Source: Platanthera guangdongensis
Lineage: Eukaryota; Streptophyta; Magnoliopsida; Asparagales; Orchidaceae
DNA: 64,000 nucleotides
NCBI GenBank assembly: GCA_039583875.1
Contig: CM077162.1
Location: forward strand, 109,153,808-109,217,807
Direction: 5' to 3'
The notes under the pieces are model-generated. The model searched no databases. It was not told the DNA's origin and was given only the letters and a program-made list of their open reading frames with translations. The translations under genes were made by a program, and so were the position numbers. The first letter of the stretch is position 1. Each line of letters starts with the position of its first letter. Below, in pieces: positions 44,961-55,702 of the stretch.

Positions 44961-45049
44961 CAGTTTGCCTTAGGAACCCAAACACGTTGGGGTCCTTGGT
45001 CTCGTGTTAGAATACTCCCCCTATGAGTATTAGCATTATGAGTGGTCCT

Positions 45050-46081
45050 TCTCATACTTCCAACTTGAGGTGTTGCAAAATTTCTGGAGTTAAACCAGCA
45101 ATCGATGTCAAAGTGACCAATTCTGCCACAACACCAACAGTCAAACCTCTTGTATCTTTGTATTATGTTTTCATGCTAGACCTTTTGAAGTTGTGGTCTA
45201 GCAGGACTAGCATTCTTGGAGGAAGAATCTTCATGGTGATGGCAATCACATGATTTCTTCTTCTTCAATGGCTTTTCCACAATGGGCTTTACCTTTGGTG
45301 CTTTCTTGAAGTTATGGCCATGATTGAAAGGGCCATAGCTCTGAAGTACGACTTCTTCATAAGGTGCCTTAAAGACACTCTCACCAATATTTCTGTAGCG
45401 AGTCCATCCTTGGTAACGGGACTTTGGCTCTATATAGGTAGGAGTGGTCAAGTGACCGTAGGATGAATCAAGATCAAACTCATCAGTTGGAAATATGACT
45501 TTCTTGAACGAAGTCTGATCTTGAGGGGCTTTCCCCTTCTCTTTAGCCAAGGCCTTCTTGGAGGCCTTATTCTTTCTTTGATCCTTGTTTCTCCTAGAAG
45601 ATTTACTAGGAGCTTCTACATGGCCTAGTCCAGCACACTTGGCCTTAGCTGAGAATTCTGCAATGAATGGAAGAACAGTCTTAGGCTTTGAGAAACTTTC
45701 AACAAGTTTATTTTCAGCAGCAAGTTGTTCTTCCAACTCTTTGATGATTTTTTCTTTTAAGTCAAGGTGCTCAAGAGCCTCGTTGTATTCTACAATAGCA
45801 TTATTGAAGTTCTCTTTGTGTGACACAGTCTTAACAACTTCCTCTCTCAAGATGCTCTCTTCAGCTTTTAGAGACTTTATCTCTTTAGCCTGAGTTTTCA
45901 CGACTCGACGACATTTGTCGTAAGCCATGATCAACTCCTTGTACAGGGCCATGAGTTCAGACTCATCATCAGAAGATCTGTCCTCACGATCATGCTCAGA
46001 AGCTTCGGATTCTGAAAGAGGAGTGTGAGAGTTTACCTTCCCAATGAACTGGGGCTCTTGTTCGTCATCTGTCTGAGCCAT
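45050..46081 (-). pseudogene. SireB gag tail: coiled coil and second zinc knuckle
   Basis: An open stretch (46081-45176) with an acidic start, a long coiled coil (KELIMAYDKCRRVVKTQAKE, later LKEKIIKELEEQLAAENKLV), a Lys-rich segment and a His cluster (CDCHHHED). Just beyond it, at about 45140-45100, lies a well-formed CCHC knuckle, CWCCGRIGHFDIDC. Long coiled-coil gag tails are usual in Sireviruses. Confidence 0.8.
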
Positions 46082-46169
46082 AAGCCTGAAGTACGCTTCT
46101 TATTCTTCACTCGACACAGATGAGTCAGAGTCACTAAGACTTTTGCCCTTCTTGGCTATCAGGCTCTTC

Positions 46170-47265
46170 TCTGTCATCTTCTTATTATATGAGGACTTCT
46201 TTTCCTCTCTTCTTCCACCCTCCTTCTTTTGGGGGAAATCAGCAATGACATGACATGGCTTATTACAATAGTAACAAAAGATGTCAGTCGAAATATGTTT
46301 GTCCTATTTAGGAGTATACCTATCGTGGCTGCTTGAGCCTTTTCTTTGTCGATCACCATCATGTCGTGATCTTCTATAGGAGGCATCCTTGCCTTTCCAT
46401 TGCTTCATTTTGTTCAAGAATTTCTTGCACTGACGTGAGATCAGAGAGAACTCTCCATCAGATAGCTCAGAGCCAGAGGTACTTGGCTCTGAGTTTTTTT
46501 CTTCACTAACTTCTTGTGCTGGGGCAGGAGAGGCAGCCTTTGGCTTCCTTGAGGTGTCTGCCTTTAGAGCAACAGACTTCTCTTTGGATGCAGACCTGAT
46601 CTTCTCTTCTTTAGCCTTTCTGGTGTTGAGTTGAAGCTCATATGACATAAGCTTCCCGAAGAGATTCTGCGAGTCTATTTCAGCTAGCTTTCCAAATTCC
46701 CTGATGGCACAGACCTTGTTATCCCATCCTTGGTTAGGGATCTCAATAACTTATCATTTAATTCTCCGTTTGTGAAGACTCGGCCATAGACCCATAGGCC
46801 ATTGACTATCTTGAATAAATTCTCAAAGGTGTCAGCAATGGTGTCCTTGTTTCCTTGCCAGAAAGCTTCATACTTCTGATTCAGAAGATATCTTCTATCG
46901 TCCCTAACTTCTTCTGTAGCTTCCATCAAAGTAACTAGGGACTGCCACATCTCCTTTGCAGACTGGCAGTGGATCATGTTTTGCAGCATGGAGTCATCGA
47001 CTGCACATGCTATTATGTTCTTGGCCTTCTTATCTAAAGATACAAGTGTAATCTCGTCTTTGTCTAGATCCATTAATTTCATTGGAACTTTCTTAGTTGG
47101 ATCTATTGTGGAGACGGTCATGGGAATGTAAGGACCTTCTTCAAGGACCTTTTTCCATGAAAAATCTAATTCATTCTTTTCACATGGGGAAATTATTCTT
47201 GGTGCACAAAGGAAGCTTGGCAAAATCTTTAGCCTTATCCATGCTTGGTAGATCTCAAAAGACAA
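46170..47265 (-). pseudogene. SireB gag capsid part and first zinc knuckle
   Basis: The capsid-like domain (47265-46684) has DKKAKNIIACAVDDSMLQ, SAKEMWQSL and a RDDRRYLLNQKYEAFWQ segment. A basic region (46648-46304) follows. A first knuckle at about 46280-46240 reads CYYCNKPCHVIADF, in which the last Cys has become Phe. Frames are broken between the pieces. Confidence 0.82.
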
Positions 47266-47304
47266 CTAGTAAAATCTAATCAAGGTGTTAACCTTTTATA
47301 GATC

Positions 47305-47322
47305 AACCTCGCTCTGATACCA
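47305..47322 (-). promoter_or_regulatory. Primer binding site, initiator tRNA-Met type (SireB)
   Basis: TGGTATCAGAGCGAGGTT on the minus strand, next to the LTR end, matching the complement of plant initiator tRNA-Met with one mismatch. Confidence 0.88.
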
Positions 47323-48047
47323 GTTGAAAATGTTTAGTTGTCTACCTAAATCACCTAGAGGGGGTTGAATGGGTGAGTTGTGCATCTTTTTGCGGAATAA
47401 AAAATTAAGATCTATGCACACGATTATCTACCATGCAATCACAGATGACAAAAGATTTATAGTGGTTCCCCAACCTTGGGTACATCCACTTTCCCTCACC
47501 GATCTATCAATCCACTAGACTCGACTGCTCCACTATCTTAGTTTGAAAAACCAATCCTATGCCTCGGAACAAAGTTCCTACAATCTCGATCCACAAAATG
47601 GATCTATACTCGGAAGATAAAACTTCCTACAACTAGGAGGCAAAAGCTCCTACACTCGAAGAGAAATCTCCTATAAAAATGAAATAAAAAGTATATAGAA
47701 ATACAAACAGTACAACTTTCTCAGATCTAAAAGCAGTCGGCCTGAATCTTCTTGTTGGATCTTTGCGGCTTTATCAGTAAGGTTGAAGAAGAGTCTCGAC
47801 AAAAGTAGATTTGAAATTTCTTGGCTTCACACGATCAGAAGGATGATGAAGAATTGAAAGACAATCTCGATCTGTGAATATTCTTGATCTGAATCTTCAG
47901 GATCGAAAAACCTAGTCGGATGAGTATGACGAAGGTCTACGGCGGTGGCTTCCGATTTTTTGGAGAGAGAGAATGAGATTCAGAAGAATACTTAGAAAAA
48001 TATTTGACAGCCCCTGTTGTTAGGGTTTGTCGGTTTCAGACAAGACT

Positions 48048-48055
48048 TTATATAA
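48048..48055 (-). promoter_or_regulatory. TATA box in SireB 5' LTR
   Basis: TATATAAA on the minus strand between the CTCGAG array and the R/U5 part. The matching place in the truncated 3' LTR reads TACATAAA. Confidence 0.6.
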
Positions 48056-48159
48056 GATCTTTCCTAATGGTCATAATTAGTCTTAATGGCGTACACATGG
48101 ACCAATCACGTAAGACTGTTTGAAATTTTCGTCAAATCTGGATTTAACGATTTTTCAGA

Positions 48160-48930
48160 AAAGATAGATTGAGTTACTCTAGTGAAAGTTTATCTACTCG
48201 AGTACTATATAAGATTACTCGAGTGAATAGAAGAGGACAACTCGAGTAAATGACTTAGACAAAATCCAGTAATGAAGAGCAGCTACTCGAGTACACAAAG
48301 ACTTACTTGAGTGCTAATGTAGTTACTCGAGATGTGTAGTTGAACTACTCGAGTACAAGAAATACTACTCGAGAGAATAAGAATAAATTACTCGAGAGAT
48401 AGAGGAACTACTCGAGTCAAGGACTTGGAATATTTTCTGGAAGAAAAATCTGGGTTACTTGAGTAGTGAAACTGGACATCTCGAGAGGATACAAACTACT
48501 CGAGTATGTAGATATAGCTACTCGACCAATGGACTTAGAAGAATTTTGAGGGAAGAAATCTTGTTACTCGAGCATAAACCCTGGCCAACTCGAGTAGTAG
48601 ATAGAGTACTCGAGTACATGAACTTCATTACTCGAATGAGTTAAAATTACACAAAATCTTGTCTTTTGTAACTCGAAACAAAAGACTAGACTACTCGAGT
48701 ACTTATATGACTACTCGAGTAATTTACTTAGAAAACTTTCTGGAGAAGAAATTCTGTTAACTTGAGAATGAGAGAGGATCTACTCAAGTTGTTGACTTAG
48801 CTACTCGAGAGCTATAATTTGGCTACTCGAGAGCTAATTCCTTTACCCGAGTACTTATAATCTTACTCGAGTATTGACTAAGTATTTCACTCGAGTATGT
48901 AGGTATCTACTCGAGTAAAGTACTTAGCAA
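48160..48930. repeat. SireB word array (TACTCGAGTA) in LTR U3
   Basis: More than 30 copies of CTCGAG or close variants within 770 bp, spaced roughly 15-35 bp, with unrelated AT-rich sequence between them. The core is a 6-bp palindrome and many copies extend to the 10-bp palindrome TACTCGAGTA. The truncated 3' LTR lacks this part. Confidence 0.92.
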
Positions 48931-49244
48931 AAATTCCTTCAACAAAATTTTCTCTTCTTTGTTGGGTTCAGCAACAAGCCTTTCTCCAATTAGTCCTAGT
49001 GCTTGAATATGAAGTATATCCCAATAGAGAGCATACACATGAGTCAATACCATGGACCACATAATGAGGGATTATATTGTATGGTCCTGTGTTTGGTGAC
49101 CCATTGTTGACTGACATTGGTCTACACTTTGCAATATAGTCCTGCAAACACATAACTTAAACAAGGCATCAAATACATCTTAATTCATCTTAGTTCAAGG
49201 GTGACTTCATTAAATCTGGGTTACTGTGGATACAATACCCAACA

Positions 49245-49951
49245 GGTAGGACCTAGGCACATTCCACTGATTGGTGTTCATGGCCATATCCTCAAAAAGC
49301 CCAAGAGCTTCCTCTAGAGTTTTGTGGTTCAAAGAACTACCGGATGCAACATCTATCATTTGCTTTGTCGTTTGATTTAACCCATTATAGAATGTCTGAA
49401 CCTGTAACCATACAAGCAAAGCATGACAAGGGCATCTTCTTAAGAGTTCTTTATACCTCACCGAAGTGTCATAGAGGGTTTCAGAATCGATTTGGCTATA
49501 TGAAGAAATGTCATTTCTAAGCCTCACTGTCTTAGCGGAAAGGAAAATACTTCGCTAAAAATTCCTCCATTAACTATTCCTAGTTAATGATTGATCCTCT
49601 TAGGAGAGAAGTCAACCATTGCTTGGATACTGTTCTTAAAAAAAGGGAAAGTGTCTTAACCTTATGGCATCATCCGTAACAACATTTATCTTAAATGTAT
49701 CATAGATTTCTAAAAAGTTATCGATATGTGCATTCAGATCTTCATCTTGCATAACGTTAAATTGCACGTATTGCTTCACCGTTGATATGAATGCTAGGAT
49801 TCAACTCAAAATTATTGTTTGCCATGGGGGGTCAAACAATGTTTGAATATGTCCCTTCCAAGTTAGGCCGAGCATAATGATACATGGTATATTGCTCGGC
49901 CGCATTTGGTTCAAGGTCGGCTGGTTGGCCATCGTTTTCATTCAAATTCAT
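49245..49951 (-). pseudogene. Host-Athila gag, N-terminal part
   Basis: The start MNLNENDGQPADLEP is at 49951, with an in-frame TGA near residue 40 (about 49835). The conserved capsid region lies at 49527-49250: RLRNDISSYSQIDSETLYD, WLQVQTFYNGLNQTTK, then EEALGLFEDMAMNTNQW. This matches the Athila gag pattern. The frame is cut at 49250 by SireB and continues at 26849. Confidence 0.88.
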
Positions 49952-50245
49952 GGTTGGAAAATTAATGTCCCATATGGACTCCTCAACTGAATCAGTTAGA
50001 ATTGGAGGGCGGGATTGTTGTTCGCACTAAAAGGTGTGTTTGATCTACAAATCCAAATAAAGTAGATTCGACGGATTCCGTCGGGTCATGCACTATGGAA
50101 AAAGAGAAAGAGAGAGGGATAGAAAAACTTGAAAAAGAGAGCTTACTCTCTTTTTGAAATTTAAAAAATTTTAGAAAAAAGGGGGGACGAAGACAGGTGA
50201 TAAAAGTAATAGCTTCTTGATTTCAAAATATCAACGTAAAGTTGA
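49952..50245 (-). other. Host-Athila leader between primer site and gag
   Basis: Untranslated leader of about 290 bp with A-rich and GAGAGAG-type stretches. No gene seen. Confidence 0.7.
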
Positions 50246-50262
50246 CCCCGGCAACGCCGCCA
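50246..50262 (-). promoter_or_regulatory. Primer binding site, tRNA-Asp type (Host-Athila)
   Basis: TGGCGGCGTTGCCGGGG on the minus strand differs at one base from the Asp-tRNA primer site usual for Athila and many Tat elements (TGGCGCCGTTGCCGGGG). Confidence 0.85.
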
Positions 50263-50267
50263 AAACA

Positions 50268-51461
50268 TGATGTCCACAAATCATTACGAAAAGAAATCTG
50301 AACTGACAATCCAATAAAGGCAAGTATACCTATCGATTTATAGTAGGGGGATACGAGTGTTGTATTAAGATCCGGGAACCGTGGAGTATTTATAATCACA
50401 CGAATTTCTATTAACTTATCGAAGCATTTAAGGTTTGATTACTAAATTAGAAAAAGGAAATTACTTGCAACTATTAAGAAAGACTACTGCTAATGATTAA
50501 AAAGAGGGTTGAACGTTGGTTGAGGGATAATACTCGATCATGAATCACCTCGGCTTAAATTGATCAAAGATACGATAACAAACTAAAACATAATAAGGTA
50601 AAGGTCCTTAACCATGGGGCTTCCCCATGCTTGAACACGCTTCTCTTAAAGACGTGCCCAATTGAGGTTAGGAAAATCAGACTGGATTCTCATCCATGTT
50701 TGAATATCTAAAGCTCGATTTAAATAGTGAACCTTGCTATTGGATTTCAATCCAATCCGAGAGATTTATATCATCCTCTCTCGAGGAGAGCTTGCAACTC
50801 TCTTTAATCTTGAGTGTTCACTACAAACTATGAGCCTCTCGGCTAGCTAAGAGTGAAAACCTAGATGGGGATTATATATCGATGATATAATTCCAAACAT
50901 GATATTTCAAGAGTAAATCGAAGGCCTATACCTTAAAAAGAGAAAGTAAACTAAAGCATCATAACTTAATCAACTCAACCTCGAATCATCAAGATCAAGT
51001 ACTAGGAGGATTTATTTACTCATGAGGATGTAGTGAATAAAAATCATGTTATGAATTTGCATAATAAGAAATAGAGAGAGAGACAATGAATAACAAAGTA
51101 TTTTATTTCGTATTGGAAAGAAACTACCGAAAGGACTAAAGGACATTACAAAGAGAGTTTCCAAAAACACTACAAATACGATAAACGAGATTACAAGAAT
51201 GCTAAGAATTGAAAAAAATAAGCTAAAATATTCTGAAAATAAACTCTCAACAGCTCTCTACAAGGCTTCCAATCTTCCCCCAATGCTTGGAGCTTGTGGA
51301 TATTTATAGAAATTTTTCGGGAAGTACACGACCCCTTATACGCCCATGTCAGGCATGTACCTGGGGCATGTCAAGTTCGGCATGACTTTTGTACCTGAAA
51401 TTAAAGCATGAAGTGACTAGCGCGATAGTTGGGTTGCACGCCCAGATGACACGGTCGTTTA
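50268..51461 (-). repeat. Host-Athila 5' LTR, possibly cut at its far end
   Basis: Begins TGATGTCCAC on the plus strand, i.e. ends ...GACATCA on the minus strand, five bases before the primer site. It runs at least to 51461, where Tek-1 starts. No clear LTR start (CA on the plus strand) is evident there, so Tek-1 probably inserted inside this LTR. No gene in this 1.2-kb stretch. Confidence 0.7.
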
Positions 51462-51599
51462 TGTAACGTCCCGAATCGCTCTAAGCCCCTAGTGTGTGAG
51501 TTTTTGAGTCAGGAGGGTTGACTCGAGTCCTGAGAAGTGCAGGGAATTGGGCTGCACTTGTGGAGAAGTGGAGAAATCAGTGCAGCAAGAGACGGGTAG

Positions 51600-52135
51600 C
51601 GACACGGGTAGCGACACGGGCGTGTCACTACCCGTGTGCGTCGAGTTGAGCTCGACGAGCCGTGTCGAGACTGTCGAGCTGTGTCGACACCAGGTGACAC
51701 GGGTAGTGACACGGGCGTGTCCCTACCCGTGTGTGTCGAGTTCCACTCGACAAGCCGTGTCGAGACTGGCGAGATGTGTCGCCACCAAGTGACACGGGTA
51801 GTGACACGGGCGTGTCCCTACCCGTGTGCGTCGAGTTGAGCTCGACGAGGCGTGTCGAGATCGTCGAGATGTGTCGACACCACGTGACACGGGTAGTGAC
51901 ACGGGCGTGTCCCTACCCGTGTGCGTCGAGTTGAGCTCGACGAGAAGTGTCGAGATGCAACCCGAGAAGTACACGACCAATGACACGGCCATGCACACGG
52001 CTGTGTCATGGGGACACGGGTCGGGACACGGGCGTGTCCCTACCCGTGTCAAACATTGAACCGACATGGAAACCGCGCGACCGTTTCACGGAAGCAGGAC
52101 ACGGGTACGGACACGGCTGTGTCCCTACCCGTGTC
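51600..52135 (+). repeat. 95-bp tandem array of GACACGGG/CCCGTGTC palindromes
   Basis: TCGAGTT anchors recur at 51641, 51736, 51831 and 51926, an exact 95-bp period. Each unit has GACACGGG, an inner GACACGGGCGTGTC and then CCCGTGTC, so it folds as a nested hairpin, plus a GTCGAG...CTCGAC stem. Two more isolated palindromes of the same type lie at 52013-52050 and 52098-52135. The array ends just before the TATA box. Confidence 0.9.
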
Positions 52136-52142
52136 ACATTTT

Positions 52143-52149
52143 ATATATA
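52143..52149 (+). promoter_or_regulatory. TATA box in Tek-1 LTR
   Basis: TATATAA eight bases after the last GACACGGG palindrome, followed by a purine-rich GGGGGAGAGA stretch and ACCCTAGCCG. It probably starts element transcription near 52175. Confidence 0.65.
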
Positions 52150-52636
52150 AGGGGGAGAGAAAACCCTAGCCGTTTTCATTCTCATTTCATCCCCTATTTT
52201 CTGTGAGAACTACTGGTGAGAGGGAAACTGCTGGAGCAAGTTCTACCGGAGGAGATCCGCCATCGCCGTGAAAGAGAAGATGCCGTCAAGGAGAACTACG
52301 AGATCCATGGCCGGAAATGGTGGTACCGCTGGAGCCAATGTGAGTTTCCTACCCTCTCCCTTGGTGCTAGATCTATAGTTATTTTCCTAGGCGAGACATC
52401 GACTCAAGAGAGTCTTGATGGTGAGGAGGAGCTTTCTAGAAAGGCCATGCTAAGACTTGTGTCTTAGGTTTTAGATCTCTTCAACCACGCCCTTCTTCAA
52501 TGTGATGGCAAGGGATGGTTTCGTGAAGGATATTGGCCTCTTGAGGGTGAATAAGGGAGGAGGTTCTCTGGAATGATTTGGGAAGAATCGCCTTGAGGAG
52601 GAAGACGAACCGATGCCGTTCATTCCGCCTTAAGAT

Positions 52637-52662
52637 GCGCGCAGAATCTGTATTCTGCGCGC
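52637..52662 (+). repeat. Perfect 11-bp hairpin in Tek-1 LTR
   Basis: GCGCGCAGAAT, loop CTGT, ATTCTGCGCGC. A degenerate counterpart lies about 196 bp downstream (around 52830-52858) within the diverged duplicate of the surrounding sequence. Confidence 0.85.
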
Positions 52663-54049
52663 AGCGAACTTCGTGGCCATTTTTAAGTATGCTATGGCCA
52701 GATCTGGGCTTTCGGCTTAACACAAAAGTTGAAGCCCTTGAAAATACCTTTCCAACGAATTGTTGCACGACTTCTGGCGAAGTCTGTAGCCATGGGAAAG
52801 TCTAAACGAAATTGATGTTCAATAAATCCTGTATGCAGAAACTGTGTTCTGTACGCAGCGGACTTCAAGTCCGATTTCAAATAGGATAATATCAAATCTG
52901 GGTTGAGGTCTGAATACGAGAGTTGTAGAACTCGGAAAGACCTTTCCATCGTGGGGTTACACGTTTTCACCGGATTCCTGTAGCTTAGGGAATCTCCGGT
53001 CGAAGTTGCTGTCCAGATTCAGCCTGCACCTACATTCTTGGCTTAATGGAAAAATGGATTTTGATTCGGTGGAATTAATAATGCAAGACAGTTGGCTTGG
53101 ATGAATGATTAATCATTTGTTGCAGATTTCATATTATCAAATTGAGAAACAATATTATTTAAACGAACTGAATTGGTAGGAATTGAAAGATTGATAATTG
53201 TGCACTTCATGTTTATATTATGACATTATCAAATGAAAAGTGAGATAGATCTTTATATGCACATCATGTTTATATTACATTGTCATCATTTGAAAAGTCA
53301 TAGATTATGATCACGGACATGTTTGATTAATGAAATGAGTCTTGTAGTCCAATACTTAGAGAGTCGTCTCCCTACGGGCAGTATTGTGAAGGGATGTAAG
53401 TGCGGTGTTCACCGTCACTTGTTTTGGTTGTGTTGAGATAATGTGTGGATGGATGGTTGGGCTGTGTCCTTGTGTTTACTTCCGAGGCCCCTTCCATGAT
53501 ATGTTGATGTGGTATTTGCATGTGGTGTGAGTCGACACGCGGTGTCGTAATCCTGGGTTAAGGATAGTCTGGCAGGTCTACGGGCTCGCCAGTCGTCACA
53601 CCGACGGGAGTTGGTAGTTAGACTTGGTCGGTTTGGGCTGTGTCCTCGGTGTTCACGTCCCGAGGCCCCTCCGGCCATGTGAACGGTTGGGCTGTGTCCT
53701 CGTGCTTTCTTCTGAGGCCCCTTCCGGGTCACGCAAGGCCAGTTCGGGCTGTGTTCTTGGTGCACATCTACCTAAGACCCCGCTGGGCCATAGTACGCGT
53801 GGGCTCCGCTGTTGTGTTCTTAGCGTTGAGGCGTACGGAGGCCTAGGTGAAGTAGTGTGATACCCGCCTAGTAGTAGAAGTGCCCGTTCTAGTGTCACCG
53901 CCTTGCCACGGCGGCTGATGCCTGAGAGGTTAGCTACCTGCTCGAAAAGTGGGAACTAGAGTCTGTGTCGACATAGCAATTGCATGGGTGTGCATGGGTG
54001 AGTCACTGCATAGCATTCATAGCATTTCATAACATTGCATAACAAGATC

Positions 54050-54148
54050 CTCATCGTATAAGTTTGTATGGGCACTCCTATACGATGAGTTACTTTATGA
54101 AACCCGATCCTTAACTTATAAGTTTGTATGGGCATTCTTATAAGTTAA
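54050..54148 (+). repeat. Two tandem hairpins (60-bp period) with exchanged stems
   Basis: Hairpin 1: CTCATCGTATA (54050-54060) pairs with TATACGATGAG (54079-54089). Hairpin 2: TTAACTTATAAG (54111-54122) pairs with CTTATAAGTTAA (54137-54148). Flanks and loop (GTTTGTATGGGCA) are shared, but the stem block is CATCG/CGATG in one and TAACT/AGTTA in the other. Confidence 0.9.
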
Positions 54149-54796
54149 GTTACTTTCCTGCTGTAGATTTCCTTACACCTGTTGTTACATGATGATAGCT
54201 TGTAGAACTGCTAGATTATACATTATATTCATGTACTTTGCCACCTACTTATACTCCTTTACTTGCATACTTGTTATGTACTATACTCTTGTTCCTTCTC
54301 TCCGCCCGGTGCCGAGGAGTCGCCGGGGGAGCGGATGTGTAACCACTTAGTCGTTTCGACTAACGGTTGCTACGTCTTCCTTTTTAGGAGGTCACGCCGC
54401 AGGTAGAGCAGCCGCAGACTACGCAGCAGGACAGCCAGGCCAAGATGACAGAGCCTGATGTGACGGTGCCGTTGATACCGTCGGTTACTGATGTTAGTTT
54501 TTTGATTACTCTGATGTAACCCGTTTGGGCAATGATTAGCTGTACTCTGATATTTTGTAGAAGCATGTTTAGCTTCTCATTATTTCATGTTTTTGGACAT
54601 TATATACTTAGTGTGAATTTTGACTTCTCTTGCTTATTTATTTGGTTGGGTTGACATTTATATTGATATGGTTGTAGCCGGCGGAATAGGCGTCTTGTGG
54701 TACAGGTTAGCCCGTGTGCTAATGCTACCGCAAGGCGGCTGTTCCGGGCATAAGACTCCTCCTTCGTGCCGTATTTTGGTATCCGGGTAGAAGGAG

Positions 54797-55222
54797 TCCC
54801 ATGGAATAGAAGCCGGCCCACGGAATAGAAGGAGGCGAGACTTTAGAGGAGGAAGAGGACACCGAAGAGGTGGAGGGCGTGTCCACCGAAACTATAGGGT
54901 GGAGCATCCAGTTCCGCAGCCGCCTGCGTTGCCTCCACCCCCACAGCCTCAGCAATTTCAACAACCTGAAGGGCGTCGTGGTCTGGTGTGCTTCGAATGC
55001 AACCAGCCGGGCCACATCCGACGTTTCTGCCCGCAGTTATTTGGGAACGTCCCTCCTGCTCTCCCTCCCGCTCTCCCTCCAGCAGCTTTTCGAGGGCGGG
55101 GATATATGCGTGGTCGAGGACGAGGACCGCCAAGAGGTAATCCCGGCCCTGCTAGGGATCAAGTGTACGCGCTTGACATGACGCAGGAACGGAACCCCCA
55201 AGATGTGATTGCAGGTATGATT
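54797..55222 (+). pseudogene. Tek-1 gag C-terminal fragment inside the LTR region (copy A)
   Basis: A near-identical copy of 56585-56998: an Arg/Gly-rich stretch (RDFRGGRG), the zinc knuckle CFECNQPGHIRRFC (about 54990), a Pro/Ala stretch and RGRGRGPPRG, ending at the protease entry (DVIAGMI). It is joined upstream to LTR sequence at about 54794, so the primer site, leader and capsid domain present in copy B are missing here. At the position where copy B has a TAG (56594), this copy has CGG. Confidence 0.88.
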
Positions 55223-55282
55223 TAATTAATTCACATATTTGCATGGCCTAACATTATTTGATTAGAACTAATTAATTCACCA

Positions 55283-55335
55283 CGCAGCGGAAGTGTGGTG
55301 GGACCATAACCCACAGGTCGGAGGATCGAAACCTG
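55283..55335 (+). other. Initiator tRNA-Met fragment (nt 11-63), copy 1
   Basis: These 53 nt match nucleotides 11-63 of plant initiator tRNA-Met: D arm from CGCAGCGG, anticodon arm around CCATAA with anticodon CAT, and T arm with GGATCGAAACCTG. Differences from the tRNA include a T and an A in the anticodon-arm half and CGG for CCC before the T arm. The acceptor stem is absent. It abuts gag-derived sequence upstream and the LTR segment GATGTGACGG downstream. Confidence 0.85.
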
Positions 55336-55680
55336 ATGTGACGGTGCCGTCGATACCGTCGGTTACTGATGTTAGTATTTTGATTACTCTGATGTTGCCC
55401 GTTTGGGCAATGATTAGCTGTACTCTGATATTTTGTAGATGCATGTTTAGCTTCTCATTATTTCATGTTTTTGGACATTATATACTTAGTGTGGATTTTG
55501 ACTTCTCTTGCTTATTTATTTGGTTGGGTTGGCATTTATATTGATATGGTTGTAGCCGGCGGAATAGGCGTCTTGTGGTACAGGTTAGCCCGTGTGCTAA
55601 TGCTACCGCAAGGCGGCTGTTCCGGGCATAAGACTCCCCCTTCGTGTCGTGTTTTGGGATCCGGGTAGGGGGGTCTTACA
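55336..55680 (+). repeat. Tek-1 LTR 3' part, copy B
   Basis: Repeats about 54457-54793 and adds the true LTR end GGGGGGTCTTACA. It is followed directly by the primer site. Confidence 0.88.
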
Positions 55681-55682
55681 AA

Positions 55683-55702
55683 TGGTATCAGAGCCAGGAT
55701 CC
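55683..55702 (+). promoter_or_regulatory. Primer binding site, initiator tRNA-Met type (Tek-1)
   Basis: TGGTATCAGAGCCAGG, two bases after the LTR end, is a perfect 16-nt complement to the 3' end of plant initiator tRNA-Met, the same tRNA from which the two fragments at 55283 and 57056 derive. Confidence 0.92.

Larger units (their letters stand above)
26850..49244 (-). mobile_element. SireB, Ty1/copia Sirevirus-like element, interrupted by SireA-2
   Basis: Minus-strand copia element with its 5' LTR at 47325-49244, an initiator-Met primer site, gag with two knuckles, protease, integrase, RT-RNase H, a third ORF and a shortened 3' LTR (26850-27637). Flanks GGTGG (26845-26849) and GGTAG (49245-49249) are the target-site duplication with one change. 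Removing the element with one copy restores the Host-Athila gag frame. SireA-2 sits in its RT gene. Without that insertion about 10.2 kb remain. Multiple stops in every gene make it older than SireA-2. Confidence 0.88.
47325..49244 (-). repeat. SireB 5' LTR (1920 bp)
   Basis: On the minus strand it starts TGTTGGGTATTG and ends CATTTTCA. The start is fixed by the flanking near-duplication and by the in-phase Host-Athila gag. A minus-strand TATATAAA box lies at 48048-48055, and the CTCGAG array (48160-48930) is upstream of it, in U3. Confidence 0.85.
51462..55680 (+). repeat. Tek-1 LTR region with internal gag-containing duplication
   Basis: Spans from TGTAACGTCCCG to GGGTCTTACA. The first 3.3 kb (to about 54793) look like one LTR lacking its last bases; 54797-55335 is gag plus a tRNA piece; 55336-55680 repeats the LTR end. 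U3 holds the 95-bp array, then TATATAA at 52143-52149. Further on are a diverged 196-bp duplication (about 52600-52990), degenerate 50-60-bp repeats around GGGCTGTGTCCT (53457-53810) and two tandem hairpins (54050-54148). No independent gene seen. Confidence 0.75.

Noticed and set aside
48160..48930. CTCGAG array as a protein-coding or CRISPR-like repeat
   Set aside because: Spacing is irregular, the intervening sequence is AT-rich and full of stops, and it lies in LTR U3.
53415..53898. Open frames around the GGGCTGTGTCCT repeats in the Tek-1 LTR
   Set aside because: Frames exist on both strands over the same degenerate repeats and show no protein motif; repeat composition explains them.
55216..55288. 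A 73-nt GT-AG intron (GTATGA...ACGCAG) in Tek-1 gag
   Set aside because: The apparent acceptor CGCAG is the first part of the captured tRNA (nt 11-15), and splicing would join gag to tRNA and LTR sequence without a sensible frame.
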